This document shows positions 32,607 through 38,551 of a DNA stretch of 38,551 nucleotides, piece after piece. The stretch comes from DATILI01 sp035476635 (GTDB taxonomy: Bacteria; Pseudomonadota; Gammaproteobacteria; Burkholderiales; Burkholderiaceae_C), in NCBI GenBank assembly GCA_035476635.1, contig DATILI010000053.1, positions 1 to 38,551 on the forward strand, written 5' to 3'. Position numbers and translations under genes: made by a program. Under the pieces are notes generated by a model. The model worked only from the letters and a program-made list of their open reading frames with translations, did no database searches and was not told the origin of the DNA. Position 1 is the first letter of the stretch, and each line of letters opens with the position of its first letter.

Positions 32607-32849
32607 ATGGTTACATCACCTTCTGTCGTAGCGAAATCGTTTCAGGTCCGATTCCTGTCGTTGTTTGTCCAGGGTCGCGCGCTGGCATTTCCTTGTGACG
32701 TTTTGGGCCAAGTCGATTTGGCGGTACTGACAGTCAGGGAAAAGTCCAACTACCTGCTCGCGCAGTCGCTGGTGGGCAAAGACTATTCCCAGCCCTACAT
32801 CTGGCCTCCCGTGCAAGCTGCTTTGTTCGGCAGCGCACGGACCCATTGA
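32607..32849 (+). CDS. Small conserved protein of Burkholderiales type, unknown function
   Basis: An 80-residue protein without signal peptide or membrane segment. The middle, SLFVQGRALAFPCDVLGQV followed by DLAVLTVREKSNYLLAQSLV, matches a small family I recall from many Burkholderiales genomes, in which an aromatic-rich VQGRG-AFPCD strand leads into a helix with NY. No function is known to me. ATG 32607 lies 6 bases after GGAG. Two more small genes follow on the same strand. The extremely short length and lack of partner genes leave its role open. Confidence 0.7.
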   Translation: MVTSPSVVAKSFQVRFLSLFVQGRALAFPCDVLGQVDLAVLTVREKSNYLLAQSLVGKDYSQPYIWPPVQAALFGSARTH

Positions 32850-32926
32850 CAGGAAACCCCTAGGCTAGAACCGCCGAGTGGGGCATGGGCTGCCTCCCTT
32901 CATCAAAGCCCGCAACGGAGAACGCT

Positions 32927-33085
32927 ATGAGCCTTGGAACCATCCTCTTGATTGTCTTGATTTTGGCACTGCTGGGAGTCATCCCGAACTGGCCCCACAG
33001 CAAGAACTGGGGCTACGGCCCAAGTGGTGCCTTGGGTCTGGTGGTCGTCGTCGTCGTTGTTCTGCTACTGAGCGGCCGGCTCTAA
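32927..33085 (+). CDS. DUF3309 small membrane protein
   Basis: A 52-residue protein made of two hydrophobic helices (TILLIVLILALLGVIPNW and ALGLVVVVVVVLLLSG) joined by a polar turn with SKNWGYGPSG, as in the DUF3309 family. It is predicted to lie in the inner membrane. The function is unknown. CGGAG 7-8 bases before ATG 32927 is a good ribosome site. A TTGACA lies at 32846-32851 upstream, but no properly spaced -10 could be settled. Confidence 0.85.
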   Translation: MSLGTILLIVLILALLGVIPNWPHSKNWGYGPSGALGLVVVVVVVLLLSGRL

Positions 33086-33228
33086 GGGGCCTGCTCTTTG
33101 GGCGCCTTCAAGTCAATCGCATGAAGCCGCTGATGATTCTTGCTTTCGCCATGCAGTCCCGTCGCAGACGCATGCGGCTTGCCGATGTCGATGCGCAATC
33201 GATCATGGAAGTTCGACCAGGAGAGATC

Positions 33229-33396
33229 ATGAAATTGGAAGACAAGCGCGATACTGCAAGAACGCCCTGGCCTTTTATGGTCAATCAGCCGCAACCCGAT
33301 GCCGCACAGCCCCGTTCCGCCGACGAAGCGCACGACGAAATTGCAAGAGTTGCCAGCCCGCAGCCCCGCCCGGCCCGGCGGCTGCCAACTCAATAG
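33229..33396 (+). CDS. Small hydrophilic protein, unknown function
   Basis: A 55-residue Pro/Ala/Arg-rich protein predicted to be disordered. It starts MKLEDKRDTARTPWPFMVN. The call rests mainly on an excellent ribosome site (AGGAGAGATC just before the ATG). I recognise no family. The frame stays open upstream to an ATG at 33121, but that start has no ribosome site. It may follow the DUF3309 gene on one transcript (143-base gap, which holds nothing else I can name). Confidence 0.45.
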   Translation: MKLEDKRDTARTPWPFMVNQPQPDAAQPRSADEAHDEIARVASPQPRPARRLPTQ

Positions 33397-33450
33397 CGTT
33401 GGTCAGGATGAAGCCGGGAGGCTGGATTTCCAGTCGAGCGGGGTGTTGCC

Positions 33451-33603
33451 TCACAGAAGCAAAAGCATTGCAGAGGCGACGGCGCTAGGGGTTCCGCCAA
33501 TGGTTACGTTGACGAACAAGACGCCGAGGGCCAGATACTTCACTCGTTCGGGCAATTCCTTCCTGAACACCTGGGGCGCGAACATCAGGGTGGCATCCCC
33601 CTC
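33451..33603 (-). pseudogene. Remnant of a membrane transporter (putative Na+/H+ antiporter family)
   Basis: The minus strand encodes GDATLMFAPQVFRKELPERV and then KYLALGVLFVNVTIGGT, after which the reading frame departs into SAVASAM and stops. The segment resembles part of large putative sodium/proton antiporters, where the IGGT motif is followed by more membrane helices. No start, ribosome site or remaining domains exist here, and the frame upstream runs into the NTF2-like gene, so this looks like a deletion leftover. The match is from memory of the family motif and needs a database search. Confidence 0.4.
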
Positions 33604-33614
33604 AACGTCGTGAC

Positions 33615-33983
33615 TCAGGGTGCGCCTGGCGGGTCGTAGAACCCTGTCATCTTCTGCAACCGCCCATCCGCGCCGTATTCCGCGTAGCTCATTCCGGGCG
33701 CGAGCACGGTTCCAGCGCCATCGACCATGTTCCAGTGCGCGAGGCTTCGCGAATGGTGTTCCTTGAAGCCGGTCGTGACGAACCGGGCCCCTGGGACGTT
33801 CTTCTGGAGCGCGGCCATGTAACCGGCCAGTTGCTCGTATCCGGATGCCTGCTGAATCGGGTCGACGTAGACACAGTCGGGGCTCAGGCTTTGCTCGAAC
33901 AGCTTGAGCTGGCTCGCGATGTCGGCCTCGGCCCATGAGGCTGTATAGGTCTCCCAGGTGGCTTGATGCGTGCTGTTTGTCAT
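33615..33983 (-). CDS. NTF2/SnoaL-like protein
   Basis: A 122-residue protein of the NTF2-like fold, typical of small ligand-binding or isomerase/hydratase domains. Features include an N-terminal helix (THQATWETYTASWAEAD), SPDCVYVDPIQQASGYEQLA, and the end YGADGRLQKMTGFYDPP. The substrate is unknown. ATG 33983 is preceded by a GAGAG-type ribosome site. It lies 49 bases downstream of a TetR regulator gene on the same strand, so the pair is probably co-transcribed and controlled by the palindrome at 34641-34662. Confidence 0.85.
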   Translation of the reverse strand: MTNSTHQATWETYTASWAEADIASQLKLFEQSLSPDCVYVDPIQQASGYEQLAGYMAALQKNVPGARFVTTGFKEHHSRSLAHWNMVDGAGTVLAPGMSYAEYGADGRLQKMTGFYDPPGAP

Positions 33984-34032
33984 GATTTCTCTCTTTCGGT
34001 TGAATGGATGGCGGGTGAATGAAGACTGCACC

Positions 34033-34614
34033 TCATCGGCTCACGAGCATGTCGAACTCGAGCTCGATGGCTTGCCTGACACTTCGCTTCTTGTAGCCTG
34101 CGCGCACCAGCACGAGTACGCCCTGGTAGAGCGCAACCAGCTTCACCGCTGCCAGGGCGGGCGCTACATCTTTGCGAAGAAGACCCGAGTCTCTCGCCGC
34201 GCTGAGGCGATCGAGCAGCGCAGTGCGAAGGATCTCAAAGCCAGAGGTCACGGCGCGTTGGCGTGCTTCGTCGCCCACGCCGAACTCGATTGCCGAGTTC
34301 GTGATCAGGCATCCATACTGCTTGCCGTCCGGCTCTTCAAGCAATGAGATGAAGAGGGCCCGCACCCCCTCGAGGCCATCGCTCTCGACCGCGTAGGTCT
34401 TGAGCCGACCTCTGAGCACGACCGCGAGATAGTGTGCAAATGCGGCGTCGAACAAGCCGCCTTTGTCGCCGAAGGAGTTGTAGATGCTGCCTGCACTGAG
34501 GGCGGTTGCCTGTTCAAGGTCACGAATCGAGGTGGCGGCAAAGCCGAGACGTCGAAACACCCGCATGGCGCCTGTGAGCGCCGCCTCTTCGTCGAATGAT
34601 CTGGGTCTGGCCAT
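34033..34614 (-). CDS. TetR-family transcriptional regulator
   Basis: A 193-residue regulator. The helix-turn-helix is near the N-terminus (RRLGFAATSIRDLEQATALS, then GSIYNSFGDKGGLFDAAF). The C-terminal domain is the TetR_C type with KQYGCLITNSAIEFG. ATG 34614 is chosen because the family's MARPRSFDEE start lies there. The leader is very AT-rich and has no ribosome site, and a longer frame to 34641 crosses the operator. It likely represses itself and the NTF2-like gene through the perfect palindrome about 27-48 bases upstream. Confidence 0.9.
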   Translation of the reverse strand: MARPRSFDEEAALTGAMRVFRRLGFAATSIRDLEQATALSAGSIYNSFGDKGGLFDAAFAHYLAVVLRGRLKTYAVESDGLEGVRALFISLLEEPDGKQYGCLITNSAIEFGVGDEARQRAVTSGFEILRTALLDRLSAARDSGLLRKDVAPALAAVKLVALYQGVLVLVRAGYKKRSVRQAIELEFDMLVSR

Positions 34615-34640
34615 GAGAATATATTGATTTAAAATTGCCA

Positions 34641-34662
34641 TTCTAGAATACGCATTCTAGAA
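34641..34662. promoter_or_regulatory. Perfect palindromic operator, probable TetR autoregulation site
   Basis: Nine-base arms TTCTAGAAT and ATTCTAGAA flank 4 bases (ACGC). The site stands 27 bases before the TetR gene start in an AT-rich leader, the usual place for an autoregulatory operator. It is closer to the TetR gene than to the divergent phospholipase D-like gene, 181 bases away. Confidence 0.75.
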
Positions 34663-34680
34663 CCAAAAGTCAACTCACAC

Positions 34681-34708
34681 GCGAAACGGCTGTCGGTGCG
34701 AAACGGCT
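34681..34708. repeat. 11-base direct repeat GCGAAACGGCT
   Basis: Copies at 34681-34691 and 34698-34708 are 17 bases apart in the divergent gap between the TetR and phospholipase D-like genes. It could be a regulator half-site pair. The rest of that gap (34709-34843) shows no promoter I can name. Confidence 0.4.
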
Positions 34709-34843
34709 TGAAGAACACGGACCGCCATGGCGTCACAAGAAGGTCACATTTGCATCCACAAAATGGGTGATGCCCGCCACCGGCTAGGAGCGTAGGCTCG
34801 CACCGTTGCGGCGAAATCTTCTTTGTCACAGGGGGATATGGCG

Positions 34844-36604
34844 ATGCGTACAGAAGTGATCTCAAAGGGTGGCGTCAGCGTCCGCGCGATTTCCGGCACG
34901 CGCTCCGTGCTGTTCGCATTCGACGTCGAGAAAAAGCTGCGCGACAAGCTGCTTGGCTTTGCGGTTCAGCGCAGGAGCGCGGCAGCCGGGGCCAAGCCGC
35001 CTTTCTGGTTCAAGGCCAGCAAGGTGTTCAAGGAGGTGGTTCCGGAGCCTGGCCAGGACGCCCGCTTCTCGACCTTGTTTCATCCGATCCAAAGCCTGGT
35101 CTGGGGCGACTACACCACGGAACCGGGCACCCGCTACCACTACGTCGTGCGCCCCGTGCTCGGCATCCCATCCAAGCTTGAATATGGGGCCGACGTGGAA
35201 TTCACGGTGGCGACGGAGCCGGAGGAGACCGCGGAGGATGGCGTCTGGTTCAACCGCGGCGCCATCGCAAGCCAGGTGTTCGCGCGCGAGTTCAAGAATC
35301 GTGCGCCGCGCGACGTCGACGACGAAACGGATGAAACGACGGTGTGGCTTTCGCGCGGGCTGCTGGAAGCCTGCCTGCGTTTCATCAACGACACCAAGGA
35401 AGGCGAGCAGCTTCTCGTCGCGGCCTACGAGTTCACCTACGCGCCGGTACTGCGAACGCTCAAGGCGGCGCTGGACCGAGGGGTGGACCTGCGCATCGTC
35501 TACGACGCATCGGTAGAGCAGGACAAGAACACCGGGGAGATGGTTCTGACCGATTCGGGCGCGGCCAACCAGCAAGCCATTGAAGACTATGCATTTCCCG
35601 AAGGCCGGCTTTATCCGAGGCAGCATTCAGGCGACATACCGCACAACAAGTTCTTCGTGCGCATCGACGCCGACGATGCGCCGGTAGCGGTATGGACCGG
35701 CTCGACGAACTTCACGGCATCGGGGTTTCTCGGGCAGTCCAACGTGGGGCATGTTGTGAAAGAGCGGGATACGGCCGGCGTCTACCGGGACTATTGGCTG
35801 CTCCTGCAAAAGGACTTGCCACGCGATGAGATGCGGCCCGAGGTGGAGAAGCTGAGTTTTTTCGAGAACCAGGTGGGCCAGGTGGAAGGCGAGACGCCGA
35901 TCCCGGTCGGCATTTCCGCGGTCTTCTCGCCGCGCAAGGCTTCGAAGATGCTCAAATGGTATGCGGACCGCATCGAGGCGGCGTCCAACGGCGTCATGTG
36001 GACGGGGGCATTTTCGGTAGCCCAGGCGCTTGCGGAAGCGTTCGAAGGGAAACACCCGCATCCGCGCTTCCTGCTGCTCGAAAAGCCGCCATCGGCCACC
36101 ACCGTGAACGCCCTGAAGGGTTCGAAGAATTTGCAGATTGCCTATGGCAATGTGCTGGGCCAGCGCTATGTTCCCAATGCCAAGGGCGAGCTGACCATGC
36201 GGCGCGAAATCCCGGAGTTCGAGCTGGAGAAGTGGTTCCTGGAAGAGGAACACTATCGCCGGACGGGGCACGTGTACTTCATCCACACCAAGTTTCTCCT
36301 GGTCGACCCCCTGGGCGAGGATCCTCTTGTGTTTTCCGGCTCCGCCAACTTTTCCGCGAACTCCTTGCTGAGCAACGACGAGAACATGCTGCTGATCCGC
36401 GGCAACAAGCGCCTGGCCGACATCTACATGACCGAGTTTGACCGCTTGCTGCGGCATTTCTATTTCCGCGATGTCGCGGCGGAGCTTCATGGAACCGGAA
36501 ACGCCGAGCGCGGCAAGTTCCTCTATGACAAGCCCAGCGACTGGCTGGAGCCGAACTACCGCGGGTTCAAGAACGCCAGGCGCGAGATGTTCTTCCCGGA
36601 GTAG
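34844..36604 (+). CDS. Phospholipase D-family protein with two HKD motifs
   Basis: A 586-residue protein of the PLD superfamily (phosphodiesterases and some nucleases). Both catalytic motifs are present: HNKFFVRID with WTGSTNFT in the middle, and HTKFLLVDP with FSGSANFS near the end, so one composite active site is expected. The N-terminal 130 or so residues are a beta-rich region of unknown role. There is no signal peptide or transmembrane segment, so it is probably cytosolic. I prefer ATG 34844, as AGGGGG lies 8 bases upstream; an ATG at 34838 is too near to it. The substrate (lipid, nucleic acid or other) cannot be told. The next gene, a metal transporter, starts 59 bases on. Confidence 0.9.
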   Translation: MRTEVISKGGVSVRAISGTRSVLFAFDVEKKLRDKLLGFAVQRRSAAAGAKPPFWFKASKVFKEVVPEPGQDARFSTLFHPIQSLVWGDYTTEPGTRYHYVVRPVLGIPSKLEYGADVEFTVATEPEETAEDGVWFNRGAIASQVFAREFKNRAPRDVDDETDETTVWLSRGLLEACLRFINDTKEGEQLLVAAYEFTYAPVLRTLKAALDRGVDLRIVYDASVEQDKNTGEMVLTDSGAANQQAIEDYAFPEGRLYPRQHSGDIPHNKFFVRIDADDAPVAVWTGSTNFTASGFLGQSNVGHVVKERDTAGVYRDYWLLLQKDLPRDEMRPEVEKLSFFENQVGQVEGETPIPVGISAVFSPRKASKMLKWYADRIEAASNGVMWTGAFSVAQALAEAFEGKHPHPRFLLLEKPPSATTVNALKGSKNLQIAYGNVLGQRYVPNAKGELTMRREIPEFELEKWFLEEEHYRRTGHVYFIHTKFLLVDPLGEDPLVFSGSANFSANSLLSNDENMLLIRGNKRLADIYMTEFDRLLRHFYFRDVAAELHGTGNAERGKFLYDKPSDWLEPNYRGFKNARREMFFPE

Positions 36605-36624
36605 GGCGCTGCCGGGCTGGTGCC

Positions 36625-36656
36625 CCGGAAGTCGGCTACATTTCCCCGACTTCCGG
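36625..36656 (+). promoter_or_regulatory. 11-bp hairpin reaching the ribosome binding site of the CorA-family gene
   Basis: CCGGAAGTCGG (36625-36635) and CCGACTTCCGG (36646-36656) pair perfectly around a 10-base loop. The right arm includes the first two bases of the GGAG ribosome site (36655-36658) 5 bases before the ATG. There is no U tract, so it is not a classical terminator. It could lower translation or be a transcript-end hairpin for the gene before it. Confidence 0.6.
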
Positions 36657-36663
36657 AGTGCAG

Positions 36664-37698
36664 ATGGACCTTCCACTATCGACCTATGGCGCGGACGAAT
36701 CCGGCCTGATTTGCGGCTATGTGTTCGAGGCTGGCCAGCCGGCGGTGGCGCTCGAGTCGCGTGCGGCCGTCAGCACCATGGAAGAGCTGCGGCAAGCCGC
36801 AGCCCGTCCGGGCCAATCGCCTGACCGCTTCCTCTGGCTGCACTTCAACCTCTCGCACGCGGGCGCTGCGCGCTGGCTGGAGCGCCATGCGGGACTTTCG
36901 CCGACGTTTTACGACGCGCTGAAAGACGAGCTGCGCTCCACTCGCATCGAGCGCGACGAAGAAGCACTGGTTGCGGTGGTGAATGATGTCCACTTCGATT
37001 TTTCCTTCGAGGCCTCGGACATTGCCACGCTGTGGATCAGCCTGGACAGCCGCGTTGTGGTGACGGCGCGCCAATCGCCGCTGCGATCGATCGACCAGCT
37101 GCGCATCGCCATCAAGGGCGGCGAGCCGATCCGCTCCACGGTCGAGCTGCTGGAGCGGCTGTTGCGCGCGCAGGCCGATGTCCTGGTGGAGATCATGCGC
37201 AACGTCACGCGCCAGATCGACAAGGTGGAGGACGACCTCCTGGCCGGCAAGCTCGACCTGAAGCGCGCCAAGCTGGGCACGCTGCGCCGGTTGCTGGTGC
37301 GGCTGCAGCGCCTGCTGGCGCCCGAGCCCGCTTCGCTGTTCCGGCTGCTGCAGCATCCGCCGCACTGGATGGCGGAGCTGGACGCGCAGCAACTGCGCGA
37401 AGCCACGGAGGAGTTCTCGGTGGCGCTGCGCGACATGGCCTCGCTGCAGGAGCGGATCAAGCTGCTGCAGGAAGAAGTAGCCGCCATCGTGAACGAGCAA
37501 AACAGCCGCAGCCTGTTTGTACTGACTGTGGTCACCGTGCTCGCGCTGCCCATCAACATCCTGGCCGGCTTGTTCGGCATGAATGTAGGCGGCGTGCCGC
37601 TGGCGCAGAACGAGCACGGCTTCTGGGTTGTCGTCGGCATCGTGGCCGCGTTCACGCTGGTGGCCGGCTGGGTGGCATTTCGCCGGCGCGGGCCCTGA
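36664..37698 (+). CDS. CorA-family divalent metal transporter (ZntB-like)
   Basis: A 344-residue membrane protein. A large cytoplasmic N-terminal domain leads into a long coiled coil (LLRAQADVLVEIMRNVTRQI and QERIKLLQEEVAAIVNEQNS), then two transmembrane helices with the family's GMN motif (LAGLFGMNVGG) between them and a positively charged tail (RRRGP). The ion may be Zn2+ or Mg2+. ZntB-like proteins have the same GMN motif and cannot be separated from CorA with certainty here, although the acidic N-terminus and short C-terminus lean to ZntB. ATG 36664 lies 5 bases after GGAG; a GTG at 36658 overlaps that site. An 11-bp hairpin reaches the ribosome site. Confidence 0.88.
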   Translation: MDLPLSTYGADESGLICGYVFEAGQPAVALESRAAVSTMEELRQAAARPGQSPDRFLWLHFNLSHAGAARWLERHAGLSPTFYDALKDELRSTRIERDEEALVAVVNDVHFDFSFEASDIATLWISLDSRVVVTARQSPLRSIDQLRIAIKGGEPIRSTVELLERLLRAQADVLVEIMRNVTRQIDKVEDDLLAGKLDLKRAKLGTLRRLLVRLQRLLAPEPASLFRLLQHPPHWMAELDAQQLREATEEFSVALRDMASLQERIKLLQEEVAAIVNEQNSRSLFVLTVVTVLALPINILAGLFGMNVGGVPLAQNEHGFWVVVGIVAAFTLVAGWVAFRRRGP

Positions 37699-37774
37699 AG
37701 GACGGCATCCGTCACGCGCGTGTCATGGCGCGCACATAACCTCGCGCGGAAATCACATCCAGCGAGGGAGCACC

Positions 37775-38551
37775 ATGAAGATGCATTTGATCACCGCGGC
37801 CGCCTTGGCTCTCGGTCTTGTCGCCTGCAACGGCAGCGACGCGGAAGCGCCATTCACCATCAAGGTGATTGGCTTCAACGACTACCACGGCAACCTGGAG
37901 TCGCCCGGTACCTTCGGCACCAGCACTGCCGTTCCGGTAGCCAGCCGGCCACCCGTGGGCGGCGCGGAATACCTTGCCGCGCATGTGGCGAATCTCAAGA
38001 AGCAGAACCCGCTCAGCGTGGTGGTCGGCGCCGGCGACTCCATCGGCGCCTCGCCATTGATCTCGGCGCTGTTCTATGACGAACCGTCCGTCGAGACGCT
38101 CAACCGCATCGGCCTTGAGTTCAACTCGGTGGGAAACCACGAGTTCGACAAGGGCTCGGTTGAACTCCTGCGCCTGCAAAACGGTGGCTGCAAGACCAGT
38201 GGCGGCCAGACCGATCCGAACAGTTGCAAGGGCGCGGCGGCCGGCACGCCGGTTCCTTTCGAGGGCGCCAAGTTCAAGTGGCTTTCGGCCAACGTGGTGT
38301 CCACCGCCACCGGCAAGCCGCTGCTGCCGGCCTATGGCGTCAAGCGCTTCAACAATGTGAACGTGGCCTTCATCGGCATGACGCTCAAGGCCACGCCGAG
38401 CATCGTCACACCGACCGGCGTGGCCGGCCTGGAGTTTCGCGATGAGGCGCAGACCGTCAATGCGCTGATCCCCGAGCTGCGCGCCCAGGGCATCGAGGCG
38501 ATCGTGGTGCTGGTGCACGAAGGCGGCTTCCAGACCGGAACGCTGTCCGAC
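37775..38551 (+). CDS. 5'-nucleotidase/metallophosphatase lipoprotein, 3' end cut by the window
   Basis: The frame is open from ATG 37775 to the last base (259 residues visible). It begins with a lipoprotein signal (ALALGLVACNG), so it is predicted to be exported and lipidated. Metal-binding motifs of the UshA/5'-nucleotidase metallophosphatase superfamily are seen: Asp-Tyr-His in GFNDYHGNL, Asp in GAGDSIGASP, and Asn-His in SVGNHEFDKG. A Cys-containing loop (GGCKTSGGQTDPNSCKG) interrupts the fold, as in several bacterial relatives. It would release phosphate from extracellular nucleotides. GAGGGAG precedes the ATG by 4 bases. The C-terminal substrate domain is outside the window. Confidence 0.9.
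   Translation, partial: MKMHLITAAALALGLVACNGSDAEAPFTIKVIGFNDYHGNLESPGTFGTSTAVPVASRPPVGGAEYLAAHVANLKKQNPLSVVVGAGDSIGASPLISALFYDEPSVETLNRIGLEFNSVGNHEFDKGSVELLRLQNGGCKTSGGQTDPNSCKGAAAGTPVPFEGAKFKWLSANVVSTATGKPLLPAYGVKRFNNVNVAFIGMTLKATPSIVTPTGVAGLEFRDEAQTVNALIPELRAQGIEAIVVLVHEGGFQTGTLSD

Noticed and set aside
33299..33613. Plus-strand 104-codon frame over the antiporter remnant
   Set aside because: It lacks a ribosome site, overlaps the small gene at 33229-33396 in another frame and has no recognisable features.

Overview
The window reads as chromosome of a high-GC betaproteobacterium, probably order Burkholderiales and family Comamonadaceae (Variovorax-like). This is inferred from the protein families, GC-rich codon use, dense gene packing and small Burkholderiales-type orphan proteins, not from a marker gene. 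No rRNA, tRNA, CRISPR array, phage gene or transposase was found. The first and last genes are cut by the window edges.

Layout. Positions 1-6056 hold signalling genes: a poly-HAMP hybrid histidine kinase (5' end missing), a second hybrid kinase that overlaps it, and a convergent single-domain response regulator. Positions 6124-14241 hold mostly envelope and housekeeping genes: a YihY-type membrane protein, a sorbosone/PQQ-type dehydrogenase lipoprotein, an adhesin-E-like secreted protein, an AI-2E family exporter, a two-PAN-domain secreted protein with a six-cysteine tail, a PD-(D/E)XK nuclease/DinG-type helicase fusion and a Cu/Zn superoxide dismutase lipoprotein. Positions 14474-18657 hold a membrane-anchored NMT1-type binding protein next to a hybrid histidine kinase, then a hemerythrin-like protein.

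The centre of interest is 18688-32347, a 13.7-kb ureide catabolism locus. One transcription unit encodes allophanate hydrolase (atzF), a nitrate/sulfonate-type ABC importer, AtzG, the 1-carboxybiuret amidase AtzE and AtzH. A second encodes a BMP-type ABC importer with a biuret hydrolase gene (biuH) inside it, then a second isochorismatase-fold hydrolase (probable triuret hydrolase, trtA) and an FCD-type GntR regulator. Together these would import triuret, biuret or related ureides and strip them to ammonia and CO2. Cyanuric acid hydrolase (AtzD/TrzD) is absent from the window, so the locus does not look like an s-triazine ring pathway.

Both units begin with the same promoter architecture. A sigma-54 -24/-12 element (near-perfect TGGCACG-N4-TTGCA at 18688, AGGCACG-N4-GTGCA at 25272) is followed, at identical spacing, by a palindrome of the form (A/G)TCTTG-N4-CAAGAT that covers the predicted transcription start. 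This predicts two inputs: nitrogen limitation through sigma-54 and an activator, and release of the GntR repressor by a pathway ureide. Two genes of the locus, atzE and the first BMP permease gene, have C-termini written by different palindromic repeat elements that kept the reading frame.

Positions 32348-38551 hold a leftward intrinsic terminator with no gene in front of it (possible small RNA), three small proteins, an apparent antiporter remnant, a TetR/NTF2-like gene pair with a perfect palindromic operator, a phospholipase D-family protein, a CorA-family metal transporter with a hairpin reaching its ribosome binding site, and the start of a 5'-nucleotidase-family lipoprotein.
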